Positions 23,844 to 33,500 of a DNA stretch of 63,966 nucleotides are shown here, piece after piece; the stretch's first letter is position 1; each line of letters begins with the position of its first letter. The DNA is taken from assembly GCA_029060215.1 (NCBI GenBank), contig JAIDUK010000004.1, forward strand, positions 1 through 63,966, in the 5' to 3' direction. Under the pieces are notes generated by a model. That model saw nothing but the letters and a program-made list of their open reading frames with translations, had not been told where the DNA came from and did no database searches. Made by a program: the position numbers and the translations under genes. The DNA comes from Alistipes sp. (GTDB taxonomy: Bacteria > Bacteroidota > Bacteroidia > Bacteroidales > Rikenellaceae).

Positions 23844-25307
23844 GTGTCCCCCTCCGCTGTCATATTCACCGTTTGCGCTTATATCGCCGTGCTGTTCGCC
23901 GTCGCATGGCTTTCGGGCCGCCGCACCGACAACGCCGGATTCTTCACCGGCAACCGCCGCACCCCGTGGTACATGGCCGCGCTGGCCATGATCGGCGCCG
24001 CCATGTCGGGCGTCACCTTCATCTCCGTGCCCGGATCGGTCGCCGCCGATTCGTTCTCCTACATGCAGATGGTCGCAGGGTTCACCGTCGGGCAGTTCAT
24101 CGTGGCCTTCGGTCTGGTGCCGTTGTTCTACCGGCTGAAGGTCGTTTCGCTCTACCAGTATCTCGACCGGCGGTTCGGCATCGTCTCCCACCGCGCCGGA
24201 GCCTGTTTCTTCATCCTCTCCAAGATGCTGGGCGCCGCCCTGCGCGTCTACGTCGTCTGCGCCGTCATGCAGCTGCTCGTCTTCGACCGCTACGGACTGC
24301 CGTTCTGGTTCAACGCCGTGGTCACCGTGGCCCTTGTGTGGCTCTATACGCAGCAGGGCGGCGTCCGGTCGCTCATCTGGACCGACACGCTCAAGACCCT
24401 TTGTCTGGTCGGCAGCCTTGTGCTCACCATCGTCTTCGTCGCCCGTGCGCTGGGGCTCGACAGCGGCGGGCTCGTCCGCGAGGTCTCCGCATCGTCCATG
24501 TCACAGGTATTCTTCTTCGGCGATCCCGCTTCCGACCGTTATTTCTGGAAGATGTTCGTCGGCGGCATCGTGGTGCTCGTCGCCATGACCGGGCTCGATC
24601 AGGACATGATGCAGTGCAACCTTTCGTGCCGCACACCGCGCGACGCGCAGCGCAACATCGTCTTGACCGCTTTCTGCCAAATCGTCGTCATCCTGCTGTT
24701 CCTCGTGCTGGGCGTACTCCTATATTTATATGTCGGCCACCGCGGTCTCGCGCTCCCGGCCAAAAGCGACCAGCTCTTTTCGCTGGTCGCCGTCGACGGA
24801 GGTTTGCCCGCCGTCGTGGGCGTCGTCTTCGTCCTCGGGCTCGTATCCAGCACCTATTCCGCCGCCGGGTCGGCCATGACGGCGCTCACCACTTCGTTCA
24901 CGGTCGATCTGCTCGACGGCCCGGCCCGCTACGGCGAACGGCGCCTGACCCGGGTGCGCCGCCGCGTTCACTTATCGATGGCCGCAGGCATGACGCTCGT
25001 CATCCTCGGCGTGGGCTATCTGGCCGACGACAACGCCATCAACCTCTTTTTCCGCATCGTCAGCTACACCTACGGCCCCATCCTCGGGCTCTTCCTCTTC
25101 GGCATCTTCTCGCGCCGCCGCCCCCGCGACCGCTGGGTCCCTCTCGCCGCTCTTGCCGGACCGGCGCTCAGCGCCCTGCTCCAATACGCTGCGGCCGAAC
25201 ATTGGGGCTACCGTATCGGCTTCGAACTGCTGGTCTACAACGCGCTTTTCGTCGCCGTCGGGCTCTTTTCGATTTCGCTCGGGAATAAAAACATAGAAAA
25301 ATCGTAA
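23844..25307 (+). CDS. Sodium:solute symporter (SSS family)
   Basis: The 487-residue protein has about 13 membrane segments. SSS features include GFFTGNRRTPWYMAALAMIGAAMSG, GFTVGQFIVAFGLVPLFYR, VSLYQYLDRRFG, WTDTLKTLCLVGS and a sodium-site-like GLVSSTYSAAGSAMTALTTSF. The substrate is not predictable. Translation appears to start at GTG (23844); no upstream ATG gives the right N-terminus. A 7-bp tandem repeat lies immediately upstream. It is followed 26 bp later by the yqeY-like gene. Confidence 0.88.
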   Translation: MSPSAVIFTVCAYIAVLFAVAWLSGRRTDNAGFFTGNRRTPWYMAALAMIGAAMSGVTFISVPGSVAADSFSYMQMVAGFTVGQFIVAFGLVPLFYRLKVVSLYQYLDRRFGIVSHRAGACFFILSKMLGAALRVYVVCAVMQLLVFDRYGLPFWFNAVVTVALVWLYTQQGGVRSLIWTDTLKTLCLVGSLVLTIVFVARALGLDSGGLVREVSASSMSQVFFFGDPASDRYFWKMFVGGIVVLVAMTGLDQDMMQCNLSCRTPRDAQRNIVLTAFCQIVVILLFLVLGVLLYLYVGHRGLALPAKSDQLFSLVAVDGGLPAVVGVVFVLGLVSSTYSAAGSAMTALTTSFTVDLLDGPARYGERRLTRVRRRVHLSMAAGMTLVILGVGYLADDNAINLFFRIVSYTYGPILGLFLFGIFSRRRPRDRWVPLAALAGPALSALLQYAAAEHWGYRIGFELLVYNALFVAVGLFSISLGNKNIEKS

Positions 25308-25312
25308 CTTTG
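25305..25312 (+). promoter_or_regulatory. -7 element overlapping the symporter stop, upstream of the yqeY-like gene
   Basis: TAACTTTG fits TAnnTTTG and shares its TAA with the symporter stop codon, 21 bp before the next ATG. No clear -33 TTG is present. Confidence 0.4.
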
Positions 25313-25333
25313 AAGCTGCAAAAACGTTTTAGC

Positions 25334-25783
25334 ATGTCTCTCGAACAACAAATTTCCAAAGGCATCATGGATGCCATGAAGGCCAAGGACGCCGTGCGTC
25401 TGAGCGCCCTGCGCAACGCCAAGAAGTATATCATCGAAGCCAAGACCTCGGGCCCCGGCATCGACGAACTGCCCGACGCCGACGTATTGAAAATCCTCTC
25501 GAAGCTCGCCAAGCAGGGCACCGATTCCGCCGCTATCTTCACCGAGCAGAACCGGCCCGACCTCGCGCAGGAAGAATTGGCGCAAGTGGCCGTTTTTCAG
25601 GAGTTCCTGCCCCGGCAGCTCTCGCCCGAAGAGCTGACCGCCGAGGTGCAGGCCGTCATCGCCGAGGTCGGCGCCACGTCCATGAAGGATATGGGCAAGG
25701 TCATGGGCGTCGCGTCCAAGAAGCTGGCCGGACGGGCCGACGGCAAGGATATTTCGGCCAAGGTCAAGGAGCTGCTGGGATAG
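25334..25783 (+). CDS. GatB/YqeY domain protein
   Basis: The 149-residue soluble helical protein starts MSLEQQISKGIMDAMKAKD, and the family patterns VRLSALRNAKKYI, VAVFQEFLPRQLSPEEL and SMKDMGKVMGVASKKLAGRADGKDIS are evident. The YqeY fold corresponds to the tRNA-binding tail of the amidotransferase subunit GatB. Its role as a free-standing protein is unknown. The next gene starts 1 bp after the stop. Confidence 0.9.
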   Translation: MSLEQQISKGIMDAMKAKDAVRLSALRNAKKYIIEAKTSGPGIDELPDADVLKILSKLAKQGTDSAAIFTEQNRPDLAQEELAQVAVFQEFLPRQLSPEELTAEVQAVIAEVGATSMKDMGKVMGVASKKLAGRADGKDISAKVKELLG

Positions 25784-25784
25784 G

Positions 25785-26696
25785 ATGCGCCTGCTCGAAA
25801 ATCTTCATCGCAACCTGAAAAGCATCGCCATGCCGTCGGCCATGGTGGTCGGAGCCCTGCTCTGCCGCCCGGTCACGGCCGTAGAGGAGTGGTCGGGGCG
25901 GATGATCACCCCGACGCTCATCTTCCTGATGCTTTTCGTCACCTTCTGCCGCGTCAAGCCCCGGGAAATGCGCTTCTCCATGCTGCACGTATGGCTGCTG
26001 CTTTTCCAACTGGCCGCCTGCGCCGCGGTTTACTTCGCCCTGCTGCCGTTCGACACCACCGTGGCGCAGGGAGCCATGATCTGCATCCTTACGCCCGTCG
26101 CCATGGCCGCCGTCGTCATCGCCGGAATGCTCGGCGCCAACGTCGTGACGGTAGCCACCTACAGCCTGCTGTGCAACATGGCCGTTGCGGTCGCAGCCCC
26201 CGGCATCCTCACCTATGCGGGGAGCGGCGTCTGTACTTTCGCCCAGATTTTCGCCCGCATCGCACCGCTGCTGATCCTACCTTTCGCCGCCGCGCAGCTG
26301 TGTCGGCTCGTCGTACCCCGCGCAGCCGGGTGGATAGGCGCCCACGGGCAGATTTCGTTCTACATGTGGCTCGTCGCCCTCATCGTCACCATCGGCCGCA
26401 CCACGGCATTCATCATCGACCTGCACGACGTTTCGCGCTCCGTCGAGTTGTGGCTCGCTCTCGTCGCTTTGGTCATCTGCCTCGTGCAGTTCGCCGTCGG
26501 GCGGGCTATCGGACGGCGTTTCGGCGACCCCGCCGCCGGGGGCCAGTCCCTCGGGCAGAAGAATACGGTCCTCGCCGTGTGGATGGCCCAGTCGTTCCTC
26601 GACCCCATCTCCTCCATCGCCCCCACCGCTTACATCGTCTGGCAGAACTTCGTGAACAGCTGGCAGATCTATCGCAAAGACCGCCGAAGCCGATAA
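25785..26696 (+). CDS. Bile acid:sodium symporter (BASS) family-like transporter
   Basis: The 303-residue integral membrane protein has roughly nine or ten hydrophobic segments. BASS-type motifs appear in the two inverted halves: CILTPVAMAAVVIAGMLGANVVT in the first and GQKNTVLAVWMAQSFLDP in the second. The family imports bile acids or other organic anions with sodium; the substrate here is unknown. It is coupled to the yqeY-like gene (1-bp gap) and ends before a perfect 16-bp terminator palindrome. Confidence 0.75.
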   Translation: MRLLENLHRNLKSIAMPSAMVVGALLCRPVTAVEEWSGRMITPTLIFLMLFVTFCRVKPREMRFSMLHVWLLLFQLAACAAVYFALLPFDTTVAQGAMICILTPVAMAAVVIAGMLGANVVTVATYSLLCNMAVAVAAPGILTYAGSGVCTFAQIFARIAPLLILPFAAAQLCRLVVPRAAGWIGAHGQISFYMWLVALIVTIGRTTAFIIDLHDVSRSVELWLALVALVICLVQFAVGRAIGRRFGDPAAGGQSLGQKNTVLAVWMAQSFLDPISSIAPTAYIVWQNFVNSWQIYRKDRRSR

Positions 26697-26724
26697 TCGA
26701 ACCTTCGGCAATGCTTGGCGAACA

Positions 26725-26761
26725 ATCGCCCCGACCGGATATCCGGTCGGGGCGATATGTT
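26725..26761 (+). terminator. Terminator after the BASS-family gene
   Basis: A perfect palindrome (ATCGCCCCGACCGGAT and its complement, 26725-26756) is followed by ATGTTTTAT. Confidence 0.75.
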
Positions 26762-26833
26762 TTATACTCCGGGCCCAGCGAATACCCACAAACCGTGAGG
26801 ATCCGGCCGCTCAAAATACCTAATTAAGGCGAT

Positions 26834-26863
26834 TGCGGAATTTTCCCGTTATGCGGAATTTTG
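26834..26863 (+). promoter_or_regulatory. Probable heme operon promoter with direct repeats
   Basis: TTG at 26833-26835 and GAATTTTG at 26856-26863 are spaced about 20 bp, near the Bacteroidetes consensus. The 11-mer TGCGGAATTTT occurs twice, at 26834-26844 and 26852-26862, so each copy overlaps one promoter element and could be a regulator site. The predicted leader is about 58 nt. Confidence 0.45.
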
Positions 26864-26927
26864 CACCCGGAAACCCGAATCGGGCAGCCGAACAGAAAAA
26901 TAGAAACAACAACCAATAATCGCAACC

Positions 26928-27758
26928 ATGAAAAACAACTCCTTTGCAAAATGGATGGCCGCAGCAGCCATCGCTCTGTGCAGCGTCGCCTGCAACGACA
27001 GCGACGACCGGTCGGCCCCGACCGACATCGCCGGCACCTACGGCGGCTACACGCTCTCCTCGTGCTCGTATTTCACGGACACCTGCGCCGGTGACGAAAC
27101 GGTTCTCATCACCAACAATGCGGACGGCACCGCAGCGATCGCTTTCACGTCGTCCGCTTTGGGCAAGTTCTCGATCGGCAGCGCCACGGTTGCGGCCCGG
27201 AACGGCGTCTGCGAAATCGTCGGTTCGGGAACCGCCCAGATGGGCATGCAGTCGGTCCAAACCTACGATTGCACGGTTTCGGGCAGCATCCGGTCGCTCG
27301 ACGACGCCGAAATCCGCTTCAGCGTGCCGTCGGTCATGGGCGGCATGCACATCGTCTTCAAGACGGGAGCCGCTCCCGCCGAGCTGCTGCTGCCGGGAAC
27401 CTACGGCGGTTATTCGGCCGCTTCTTTCGCCTACTCGGCCGAGCCGATGTACACCGACGACGAATCGCTGACGATCGCCGCCGAGGACGGGGCCCTCTCG
27501 CTCTCTTTCGCATCGGCACAGTGGGGCACATTCCAAACCCCGCTCACGGTTGCATACGAAGACAAGGTCTATACCCTCGAAGGGGCGGGTTCGGTCGCTA
27601 TGGGCATGGGCGCCTCGACCAACAGCTATCAATACACCCTCACGGGCAAGGTCGACGCCGCCAAAAACGAATACGAATTCTCGTTCTCGGTACCTGCCGT
27701 CATGGGAGGTCTGACCGTCGTTCTGCACCCGGGCAAGGCCCCCGCAACCGCCGAATGA
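26928..27758 (+). CDS. Two-domain calycin-like lipoprotein, first gene of the heme operon
   Basis: The 276-residue protein has a lipoprotein signal (MKNNSFAKWMAAAAIALCSVAC) with Cys22, followed by NDSDD, an acidic stretch like the surface-export signal of Bacteroidetes lipoproteins. The rest is two homologous halves: residues 34-150 and 157-270 each begin GTYGGY and end in a strand resembling FSVPxVMGG(M/L)xxV. This is the pattern of calycin-like beta-barrel domains in Bacteroidetes. The family function is not established. Its place 8 bp ahead of hmuY and its likely shared promoter suggest a role in heme or porphyrin binding at the surface. Confidence 0.75.
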   Translation: MKNNSFAKWMAAAAIALCSVACNDSDDRSAPTDIAGTYGGYTLSSCSYFTDTCAGDETVLITNNADGTAAIAFTSSALGKFSIGSATVAARNGVCEIVGSGTAQMGMQSVQTYDCTVSGSIRSLDDAEIRFSVPSVMGGMHIVFKTGAAPAELLLPGTYGGYSAASFAYSAEPMYTDDESLTIAAEDGALSLSFASAQWGTFQTPLTVAYEDKVYTLEGAGSVAMGMGASTNSYQYTLTGKVDAAKNEYEFSFSVPAVMGGLTVVLHPGKAPATAE

Positions 27759-27766
27759 TCCGCCCC

Positions 27767-28417
27767 ATGAAAAAATCATCGATCGCCCTGCTGCTGGCGG
27801 CGTCCCTCGCGACGCTGCCGGCATGCAACGGTCTGTTCGAGGGGCTCTACGACCAGCCCGCCCCCACCGAGGAGAACGGATTCGGCTTCATCCGGGTCGA
27901 CAGCAGCACCCGTTCGGGCACGATCTACATCGACGCCACGAGCTACACCGTCTGGAACTACATCGATTTCCGCACGTCGACCGTCGTTGCGCTCGGCACC
28001 GATGCCGACGAGCCCGCCGCGTGGGATTTCGCCGTACACCGCTACGACGCCAAAACCAACGGCGGCAGCGTGCTCGACACCGCCCTCTCCGATTTCGAGC
28101 CCCTGCGCAATGCGGAACAGCTCCCCGACGGCGACTATGTCGAGGACATCTGGACCACGGAGCAGATCACCGTCGACATGTCGCACATGATGGACGGCTA
28201 CCTGATCTACGTTCCCTCGTTCTACAACCCCGTCCTGTCGCAGTGGCTCGACGTCGACACCTCCACCATGCCGCCGATCTACACTCCTTCCAAGCGGATC
28301 TACGTCATCCGGCTCAGCGACGGGCTCCATGCGGCTGTCCGGCTCTCCGGCTACACGGACACCGCCGGCATCAAAGGCTACATGACCATCGATTACCTCT
28401 ACCCGCTCGAACACTGA
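27767..28417 (+). CDS. hmuY: HmuY-family heme-binding lipoprotein
   Basis: HmuY proteins are surface hemophore-like lipoproteins that strip heme from host proteins and pass it to HmuR. This 216-residue form starts MKKSSIALLLAASLATLPAC with Cys20. It has the family-typical IDATSYTVWNYIDFRTSTVV and AAWDFAVHRYDAKTNGGS near the N-terminus, and a C-terminal YVIRLSDGLHAAVRLSGYTDTAGIKGYMTIDY. Of the possible heme ligands there are several His and Met residues, but I cannot assign the pair. An alternative ATG at 27755 overlaps the preceding stop; the lipoprotein signal favours 27767. Confidence 0.88.
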   Translation: MKKSSIALLLAASLATLPACNGLFEGLYDQPAPTEENGFGFIRVDSSTRSGTIYIDATSYTVWNYIDFRTSTVVALGTDADEPAAWDFAVHRYDAKTNGGSVLDTALSDFEPLRNAEQLPDGDYVEDIWTTEQITVDMSHMMDGYLIYVPSFYNPVLSQWLDVDTSTMPPIYTPSKRIYVIRLSDGLHAAVRLSGYTDTAGIKGYMTIDYLYPLEH

Positions 28418-28422
28418 CCCCC

Positions 28423-30543
28423 ATGCAGCAACCATTCCGCATCATTCTGTCGGGCGCACTGCTCTTATGCGCCTTTTCCGCGGCAGCACAACGCATCGTC
28501 ACCGGCAAGGTGACCGACACCGGCGGCGCACCGCTGATCGGTGCTGCCGTATCGGTACAGGGCACCTCCCTCGGCACGACGGCCGACGCTGACGGCAACT
28601 ACACCCTCCGGCTTCCCGACAAGGCGTCGGTTCTCACCGCATCGTTCGTCGGCTACCTCTCCGTTTCGCGCAGCGCCAAAGAGGGGGAGCGGATCGACTT
28701 CCGGCTCGAAGAAGACATCATCGGCATGGAGCAGATCGTCGTCACGGGTACGCGCACGCCGCGGCTGTTGAAAGACGCCCCGATCGTCACGCGCGTTCTC
28801 ACGGCCGACGACATCCGCAAGGCCGACGCCACCCACATCGGCGACCTCTTGCAACAGGAGCTGCCCGGCATCGAATTCTCCTACGCCATGAACCAGCAGG
28901 TCTCGCTCAACATGCAGGGTTTCGGCGGCAATTCGGTGCTGTTTCTGGTCGACGGCGAACGGCTGGCCGGGGAGACGCTCGACAACATCGATTACAGCCG
29001 TCTGAACATGGACAACGTCGAGCGGGTCGAGATCGTCAAAGGGGCCGCGTCGTCGCTCTACGGCTCGAACGCCGTGGGCGGTGTGGTCAACCTCATCAGC
29101 AAGCGCCAGAACGAGCGCTGGACGGCAAGTCTCAACGCCCGCTACGGCGCCCACAACGAGCAGCGCTACGGCGGCAGCGCGGGATTCAAGGTCGGCAAGG
29201 TGGCCAACACGGCCAGCCTGCAACATACGCGCGCCGATGCGATCGACCTGAAAAGCGACGGCGACTACGGCACGATCTACGGCAACCGCACTTGGAACTT
29301 CAAGGACAGGCTGACCGTGTCGGTCAACGACAAACTCGAATTCTCGGCCCGCGCAGGCTACTTCTTCCGCGAGCGCGACGCCTCCGAGGCGGCCAAAGAC
29401 CGCTACCGCGACTTCAGCGGCGGGCTGAGCGGCCGCTACGCCATCGACCGGAGCAACGAACTGGAGCTCTACTACTCGTTCGACCAATACGACAAGAGCG
29501 ACTACATCGTACGCAGCAAGTCCGACGTGCGCGACTACAGCAACGTGCAGCACATCGTCCGCGGGCTCTACAACCGGACCTTCGCCGAGCGGCACACCCT
29601 GACCGTGGGCGGCGACTTCATGCGCGACTACCTGATGTCCTACCAGTTCGCCGACAACGGCGCCCGGCACCAATACACGGCCGACGCCTTCGCCCAATTC
29701 GACTGGAACCCCACGCTGAAGTTCAACATGGTCGCCGGGGTGCGTTTCGACCACTTCTCCGAGGCCGACGTGAGCCACCTGTCGCCCAAGCTGGGACTGA
29801 TGTACAAGATCGGCAACTGTTCGCTGCGCGGCTCCTATTCGGGCGGATTCCGCGCCCCGACCCTCAAGGAGATGTACATGAACTTCTACATGGGCAACAT
29901 CTTCATGATCTACGGCAACGAATCGCTCAAGGCCGAGACGAGCCACAACCTTTCGCTCTCGGCCGAGTATATCCGGGGCCGCTATTCGATGACCGTCACC
30001 GGGTTCTACAATCTGGTCGGCAACCGCATAACCACCGCGTGGAACAAGCAGCTCAACGGCATGCAGTACGTCAACATCGCCGACATGCAGGTGGCCGGAG
30101 CCGAAGCGAACCTCGCGGCCCGCTACCCGTGCGGCATCGGCGTGCGGCTCTCCTATGTCTACACCTTCGAGCACATCGGGAAAGGGCAGCCCCTCACGTC
30201 GAGCACCCGTCCGCATACGGCCACCATGCGCGTCGACTACGGCCGCGACTGGAAGAACTACGGGTTCAACATCGCGCTGAACGGACGCTTCCTCTCGCGC
30301 GTAAGCACCGACGAATATACGTCGGCCGCATCCTACGAAGAGACCCAGCGGGTGACCTACCCCGGCTATACGATCTGGAAGCTCACCCTTTCGCAGCGCA
30401 TCGCCCGGGGCATCGAGCTCACGGCCGCCGTCGACAACCTGTTCGACTACGTACCGTCCTACTACTTCAGCAATTCGCCCACCACCACCGGCATCGCCTT
30501 TTCGATCGGCATGTCGGTGAATATCGACCGTTTTTTCCGGTAA
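28423..30543 (+). CDS. hmuR: HmuR-type TonB-dependent heme receptor
   Basis: The 706-residue outer-membrane receptor starts with a signal peptide (MQQPFRIILSGALLLCAFSAAAQ). It has a carboxypeptidase-regulatory domain (about 25-105), a TonB box-like IVVTGTRTPRLLKDAP, a plug (GGNSVLFLVDGERLAGET, ASSLYGSNAVGGVVNLIS) and a 22-strand-type barrel. GGFRAPTLKEMY contains the FRAP motif typical of heme receptors, followed by NESLKAE where NPDL-like motifs lie. The C-terminus ends in aromatic FF-Arg. It begins 5 bp after hmuY. Confidence 0.92.
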   Translation: MQQPFRIILSGALLLCAFSAAAQRIVTGKVTDTGGAPLIGAAVSVQGTSLGTTADADGNYTLRLPDKASVLTASFVGYLSVSRSAKEGERIDFRLEEDIIGMEQIVVTGTRTPRLLKDAPIVTRVLTADDIRKADATHIGDLLQQELPGIEFSYAMNQQVSLNMQGFGGNSVLFLVDGERLAGETLDNIDYSRLNMDNVERVEIVKGAASSLYGSNAVGGVVNLISKRQNERWTASLNARYGAHNEQRYGGSAGFKVGKVANTASLQHTRADAIDLKSDGDYGTIYGNRTWNFKDRLTVSVNDKLEFSARAGYFFRERDASEAAKDRYRDFSGGLSGRYAIDRSNELELYYSFDQYDKSDYIVRSKSDVRDYSNVQHIVRGLYNRTFAERHTLTVGGDFMRDYLMSYQFADNGARHQYTADAFAQFDWNPTLKFNMVAGVRFDHFSEADVSHLSPKLGLMYKIGNCSLRGSYSGGFRAPTLKEMYMNFYMGNIFMIYGNESLKAETSHNLSLSAEYIRGRYSMTVTGFYNLVGNRITTAWNKQLNGMQYVNIADMQVAGAEANLAARYPCGIGVRLSYVYTFEHIGKGQPLTSSTRPHTATMRVDYGRDWKNYGFNIALNGRFLSRVSTDEYTSAASYEETQRVTYPGYTIWKLTLSQRIARGIELTAAVDNLFDYVPSYYFSNSPTTTGIAFSIGMSVNIDRFFR

Positions 30544-30565
30544 ACCCCAAACATTTCGATCCATC

Positions 30566-33500
30566 GTGAATTACTTGTCCAAGAAGAGCATCATCGCCGG
30601 TTGCGCACTCCCGCTGTTGTGCGCGGCCGGTTTTTGGGCGTGGCACGCCCTGTGCGGCACCACGCGCATCGCTTTCGTCAACTATCAGGCCGTGGCGCTG
30701 GGGCAGATAGCCCGGGCCGCCGACAACCCGCGCATCGTCATCGAGGAGCTGAGCCCCGAGCGGTTCGACCGCGCAGGCCGGTTCGACATGATCTTCGTCA
30801 ACGGCATGGGGCTGCGCATCACCGAGACCCAGCGCGAGCAGCTGGCGCAGGCCGCCGCAAGGAAGGTTCGCGTGCTGACCACGGCCGCCACTAACCCCGC
30901 CAACGACATCCGTTCGCTCGATTCGCTCGCCGCCGCAGCCATCAAGGCCTACCTCTCTGCCGGGGGCCGCAGCAACTACCGCAACATGCTGCATTACGTG
31001 CGGAAATACGTCGACGGCAAACGCTTCTTCGTCAGCGAGCCCGAGCCCCCCGTCGAGCGCCTGTACGGCATGCTCTACCATGCCGATCCGCAGCAGCCCG
31101 ACGCCGAGGAGCTGGAGTTCGGCTCCGTGGCCGCCTACCATGCTTTCCTCGAACGCAGCGGGCTGGCCGGCGATGCGATGCCCGGCATCCTCGTCACGGG
31201 AGCCATGGGCGAACCCGCCGATCTGGTGCGGCGGCTCGAACAGAGCGGCAACCGGGTCTATCCCGTCCGCAACCTCGTGCAGTTCATCGGCCGGGGGCAT
31301 GCCGATTCGGTCAGCGTATCGGCCGTGGTCAACATGGCTCACGGCCGTATGGGCGATGCCGTCGTAGAGTACCTCAAGGCCAAGAACATCCCGCTTTTCA
31401 CCACGCTCAACATCAACGCGCCCGTCGAAGAGTGGGAAAACGACCCGATGGGCATGAGCGGCGGATTCCTGTCGCAGAGCGTCGTCACGCCCGAGATCGA
31501 CGGCGCCATCCGCCCCTACGTCCTTTTCGGCCACTACCGCGACGCCGAGGGGCTGCCCCAAGTGCGGGCCATCCCCGAGCGGCTGGAAACTTTCGTCGAG
31601 ACCGTCAACAACTATCTCGCACTCCAGCGCAAGGCCAACAGCGAAAAGCGCGTGGCCATCTATTATTACAAGGGCCCCGGCCAGAGCGCCCTGACCGCTT
31701 CGGGCATGGAGGTCGTGCCGTCGCTCTACCGGCTCCTCGTGCGCATGAAGCAGGAAGGATACCGGGTCGACGGGCTTCCCGCGTCGGAAGCCGGACTGGC
31801 CGAGCTCATCCAGCGTCAGGGTGCGGTCTACGGCACCTATGCCGAGGGAGCCATCGACGAGTATCTGCGCAACGGTCAGCCCGAACTCATCGACCGCGAA
31901 ACCTACGAATCATGGGTCGAGCAGGCGCTGCGCCCCGAGAAATACGCCGAGGTCACGGCCGCTTTCGGCGACTTTCCCGGTAACTACATGGCCACCGGCG
32001 ACGGCCGCCTGTGCGTGGCCCGCATCCGCTTGGGCAACGTGGTGCTCCTGCCCCAGCCTGCCGCCGGCAGCGGGGGCGATTCGTTCGCCGTCGTACACGG
32101 AACCGACGTCGCCCCGCCCCACCCCTACATCGCCTCCTACCTCTGGACGCAATACGGATTCGGCGCCGACGCGCTGATCCACTTCGGCACCCACGGCAGT
32201 CTGGAGTTCACGCCCCGCAAGCAGGTGGCGCTGAGCCGCAACGACTGGCCCGACCGGCTCGTGGGCTCCCTGCCCCACTTCTACGTCTATTCGATCGGCA
32301 ACGTCGGCGAGGGGATGATCGCCAAACGCCGGGCCTATGCCGGGCTGATCTCCTACCTCACGCCGCCTTTCATGGAAAGCGCTCTGCGCACCACCTACAA
32401 GGAGTTGTGCGACGCCATCAAAAAATACAACGTCCTCGCCGACGACCCTGCTTCCGCTTCCGCCGAACGGGCTTCGCTGGCCGTCAAGCGCATCGCTCTG
32501 CGGCTGGGCCTGCATCGCGAGCTGGGGCTCGATTCGCTGGCAGGAAGCCCCTACAGCGAGGCTGAAATCGCCCGCATCGAGAATTTCGCCGAGGAACTCG
32601 TCGCCGAGAAAGTGACCGGACAGCTCTACACTATGGGCATCCCCTACGAGCCCGCCCGCATCGTCAGCAGCGTCCGCGCCATGACCGTCGATCCGATCGC
32701 CTACGGGTTGCTTGCGCTCGACAAGCAGCGGGGCCGGGCCGCGGCCGATGCCGAGAAGCACCGGTCGCTCTTCGCCGCCCGTTATCTGGAGCCCGCCCGG
32801 GCGTTGGTCGACAGGCTCCTCTCCGGGTCGGAGCCCGTCGGCGACAAGACCGTTTGCCGGATCGCCGCCGTCACCCCCGAGGAGCTGGGCAAGGCCCGCG
32901 CCATCGAACGGGCGCAGCAGGCTCCGCAAGGAATGATGGCCATGATGATGGCCATGTCTCAGGAAGCGCCCGCCGAAGCGGCCCGCCATGCCGACCGGAG
33001 CGAAACTTCCGCCGCCCGCAATCCCTTGTCAGGCAAGATGCGCGAAGCAGGCCGGGGCATGGACGCCCGCAAGGCTCTCGCCATGGCCAAAGCCATGGGG
33101 GCCAGCCCCGAAGCGCTGAAAAAGATGGAAGCAGCCATGCACGCACGCACCGACAGCGCACCGGCAACTCCGGCGGCCGAACCCGCCCGCCCGTCGATGG
33201 AGCAGATGATGGCGGCCATGCAGCCGAAGGAAAAGTATACCAAGGACGAAATCCATTTCGCCCGGGCCGTCATGGAAGTCGAGCGCACCGTCCGCAACGT
33301 CGGCAACTACCGCAAGGCCTTGCAGGAGAGCCCCTCGGCCGAGCTGGAATCGATCATCGGCGCCCTTGCTGGCGGTTATACCGCGCCGTCGCCCGGCGGC
33401 GATCCGATCGCCAACCCCAACACGCTCCCCACGGGCCGCAACCTCTACGGCATCAACGCCGAAGCCACGCCCAGCGAAGCGGCATGGGAAAAGGGGGTGG

